Source of the DNA: Rosenbergiella nectarea
GTDB taxonomy: Bacteria > Pseudomonadota > Gammaproteobacteria > Enterobacterales > Enterobacteriaceae
Length of the DNA stretch: 64,000 bases
NCBI RefSeq assembly: GCF_900111105.1
Contig: NZ_FOGC01000012.1
Span: 1 to 64,000 of the forward strand
Direction: 5' to 3'
Shown here in pieces: positions 62,930 through 64,000 of the stretch. Position numbers and translations under genes: made by a program. The notes beneath the pieces were generated by a model. That model had not been told where the DNA came from. It did no database searches and worked only from the letters and a program-made list of their open reading frames with translations. Positions within the stretch are counted from its first letter, which is position 1. Each line of letters begins with the position of its first letter.

Positions 62930-64000
62930 TTATACTCCCGCCTTTAAACGTTGAGCCATATCATGGGCCGCTTTTAATCCCAGCGCAGCCATGGTCAAGG
63001 TGCTGTTGACCACACTGGCGGAAGGGATGGCGCCACCCCCCGGTAACCAAAGGTTTTCATGGTCGAAGGCACGGCAATTGCTATCGACTACCGCATTCTT
63101 GACGGAATCTCCCATAATGGTGCCGCCCATGATATGGTTATTCGCATTGAGACTAGTGGTAATGTTGAACTCTTTCGCGTTAAACAGCGAACCGATGTGA
63201 CGCAGCTGGTCATGGGCTGCTTCAGCACCTTTGCGCACATAATCGCCGACATCATAGTGAATGTCAGGGGAAGCCAGGCCATGCGTATCGTTACGGTCAG
63301 CACTGAGCGTAAGGCGGTTATCGGGATCTGGTAACGGCTCTAAGCTTATCGATAGATCAACGCCGTGCGTCGAGCGGTAACGGATCTCGTCATCTAAAGC
63401 TTTACCGACCAAGCCTTTGGCTAAGGCCTGTTTTGTCGCGGGAACCACCCGTGAAATATTATTGAGGATCATCTTGTTCGCCGAGTAATCACGCCGGAAG
63501 TCACCGTCACGCGGGCCGACCATACAGCTACTCTGCGCTGGACCGCGACCAAGCCACATCGGCTCTTCGGTCAGAAAGCTACAGTGGAAACCGGAATGGT
63601 CCATCATATTACGGCCGACCATATCGGAGCTGTTAGCGATCCCAGTAGGGTTATCTTTATTGGCCGCCAGCAGTAATAGGCGCGGCGTCTCGATACCGTT
63701 ACAGGCTAAGGCGAACATTTTCGCCGAGGCTTTATGCGAAGCCTTCTGATTATCCAACCAGTGCACCGCCGTAATACGGTTTTGGCTATCGGTATCGATT
63801 TTATAGACCACAGACTCTGAAAGGACGACCGCGCCTTGACGTTCGGCACGCTCGACATGATGAATACCGTTATACATCGCGCCGATCGGGCAGATAGGTT
63901 GGCAGTTGTTGTTACCACAGCAGACAGGGCGGCCTTCCCAAGGGCGGGTACTCCGGCCTTGCGGAATCGGCACTAGGTTATAGCCATGTGGATTGACCAC
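62930..64000 (-). CDS. GMC flavoprotein subunit of a gluconate-type dehydrogenase (5' end outside window)
   Basis: The 356 visible residues are the C-terminal part of a GMC oxidoreductase. A C-C-G-N-N-N-C-x-P-I-C-P-I-G-A motif, likely an Fe-S site, appears in the gluconate and fructose dehydrogenase large subunits. The N-H-I-M-G-G-T and C-terminal N-L-W-L-P-G-G-G-A-I-P-S-A-S-V-V-N-S motifs provide the active-site His and FAD contacts. It oxidises a sugar acid in the periplasm and feeds the cytochrome encoded next. The FAD-binding N-terminus and any small gamma subunit lie beyond base 64000. Confidence 0.9.
   Translation of the reverse strand: MVNPHGYNLVPIPQGRSTRPWEGRPVCCGNNNCQPICPIGAMYNGIHHVERAERQGAVVLSESVVYKIDTDSQNRITAVHWLDNQKASHKASAKMFALACNGIETPRLLLLAANKDNPTGIANSSDMVGRNMMDHSGFHCSFLTEEPMWLGRGPAQSSCMVGPRDGDFRRDYSANKMILNNISRVVPATKQALAKGLVGKALDDEIRYRSTHGVDLSISLEPLPDPDNRLTLSADRNDTHGLASPDIHYDVGDYVRKGAEAAHDQLRHIGSLFNAKEFNITTSLNANNHIMGGTIMGDSVKNAVVDSNCRAFDHENLWLPGGGAIPSASVVNSTLTMAALGLKAAHDMAQRLKAGV

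Noticed and set aside
1-64000. CRISPR arrays and tRNA genes
   Set aside because: No regularly spaced short repeats and no cloverleaf-like sequences were noticed; repeats found are protein-coding or cassette flanks.

Overview
The window looks like chromosome of a member of the Enterobacterales, probably close to Erwiniaceae (Pantoea, Erwinia, Tatumella or Rosenbergiella relatives). The grounds are gene content: a BapA/Lap-like giant adhesin with its own exporter, a VENN-type CdiB/CdiA system, a copper TonB receptor, LysO, and a three-haem gluconate-type dehydrogenase. No rRNA, tRNA or species marker is present, so the genus is not fixed.

Left arm (1-11.7 kb): the 3' part of a giant Ig-repeat adhesin, then a type I secretion ABC exporter and its HlyD-family adaptor, all on the + strand. 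The adhesin carries a 599-residue internal duplication, an FG-GAP-like propeller region and an RTX-type C-terminal secretion signal. No outer-membrane TolC-type partner lies in the window.

CDI island (11.9-33.5 kb): cdiB, cdiA and cdiI are followed by an array of orphan toxin/immunity modules. Orphan 1 is an HNH/EndoVII-type (HHH motif) nuclease attached to a 1.7 kb copy of the cdiA 3' region. Orphan 2 is a colicin E3-like ribonuclease. Orphan 3 is a decayed second HNH allele with a decayed immunity gene. Orphan 4 is a VENN stub. Orphans 2 and 4 begin with VENN codons at, or just after, the stop codon of the preceding immunity gene. A SymE-like gene lies antisense among them. Three toxin-antitoxin operons are scattered through the distal half. 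Each is preceded by a broken tyrosine-recombinase C-terminus and followed by a related tail; two of the tails end in a dif-like inverted-repeat site. I regard this as the most unusual part of the window.

Metabolic arm (33.9-64 kb): a GPH sugar transporter and a GH43 arabinofuranosidase-like enzyme form an arabinoside uptake and cleavage pair. A minus-strand operon encodes allophanate hydrolase, urea carboxylase, a GntR regulator and an NCS1 permease. It is preceded by a near-consensus sigma-54 promoter, so it is probably nitrogen regulated. Next come a copper TonB receptor with a DUF2946 protein, a LysO-type amino-acid exporter, an esterase, an HlyD plus two ABC-2 permeases with no ATPase, an iron alcohol dehydrogenase, and a FUSC exporter. 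A hydantoin/allantoin racemase-like gene lies divergent from a second NCS1 permease; between them are an NtrC-like site and a second sigma-54 promoter. The window ends with a 2OG-Fe(II) oxygenase, an MFS efflux pump and two subunits of a membrane-bound gluconate-type dehydrogenase, the last running off the edge.

Two separate nitrogen-salvage loci (urea/allophanate and hydantoin/allantoin-like) therefore appear to share NtrC/sigma-54 control, while the CDI island looks like a recombining toxin reservoir interspersed with addiction cassettes.
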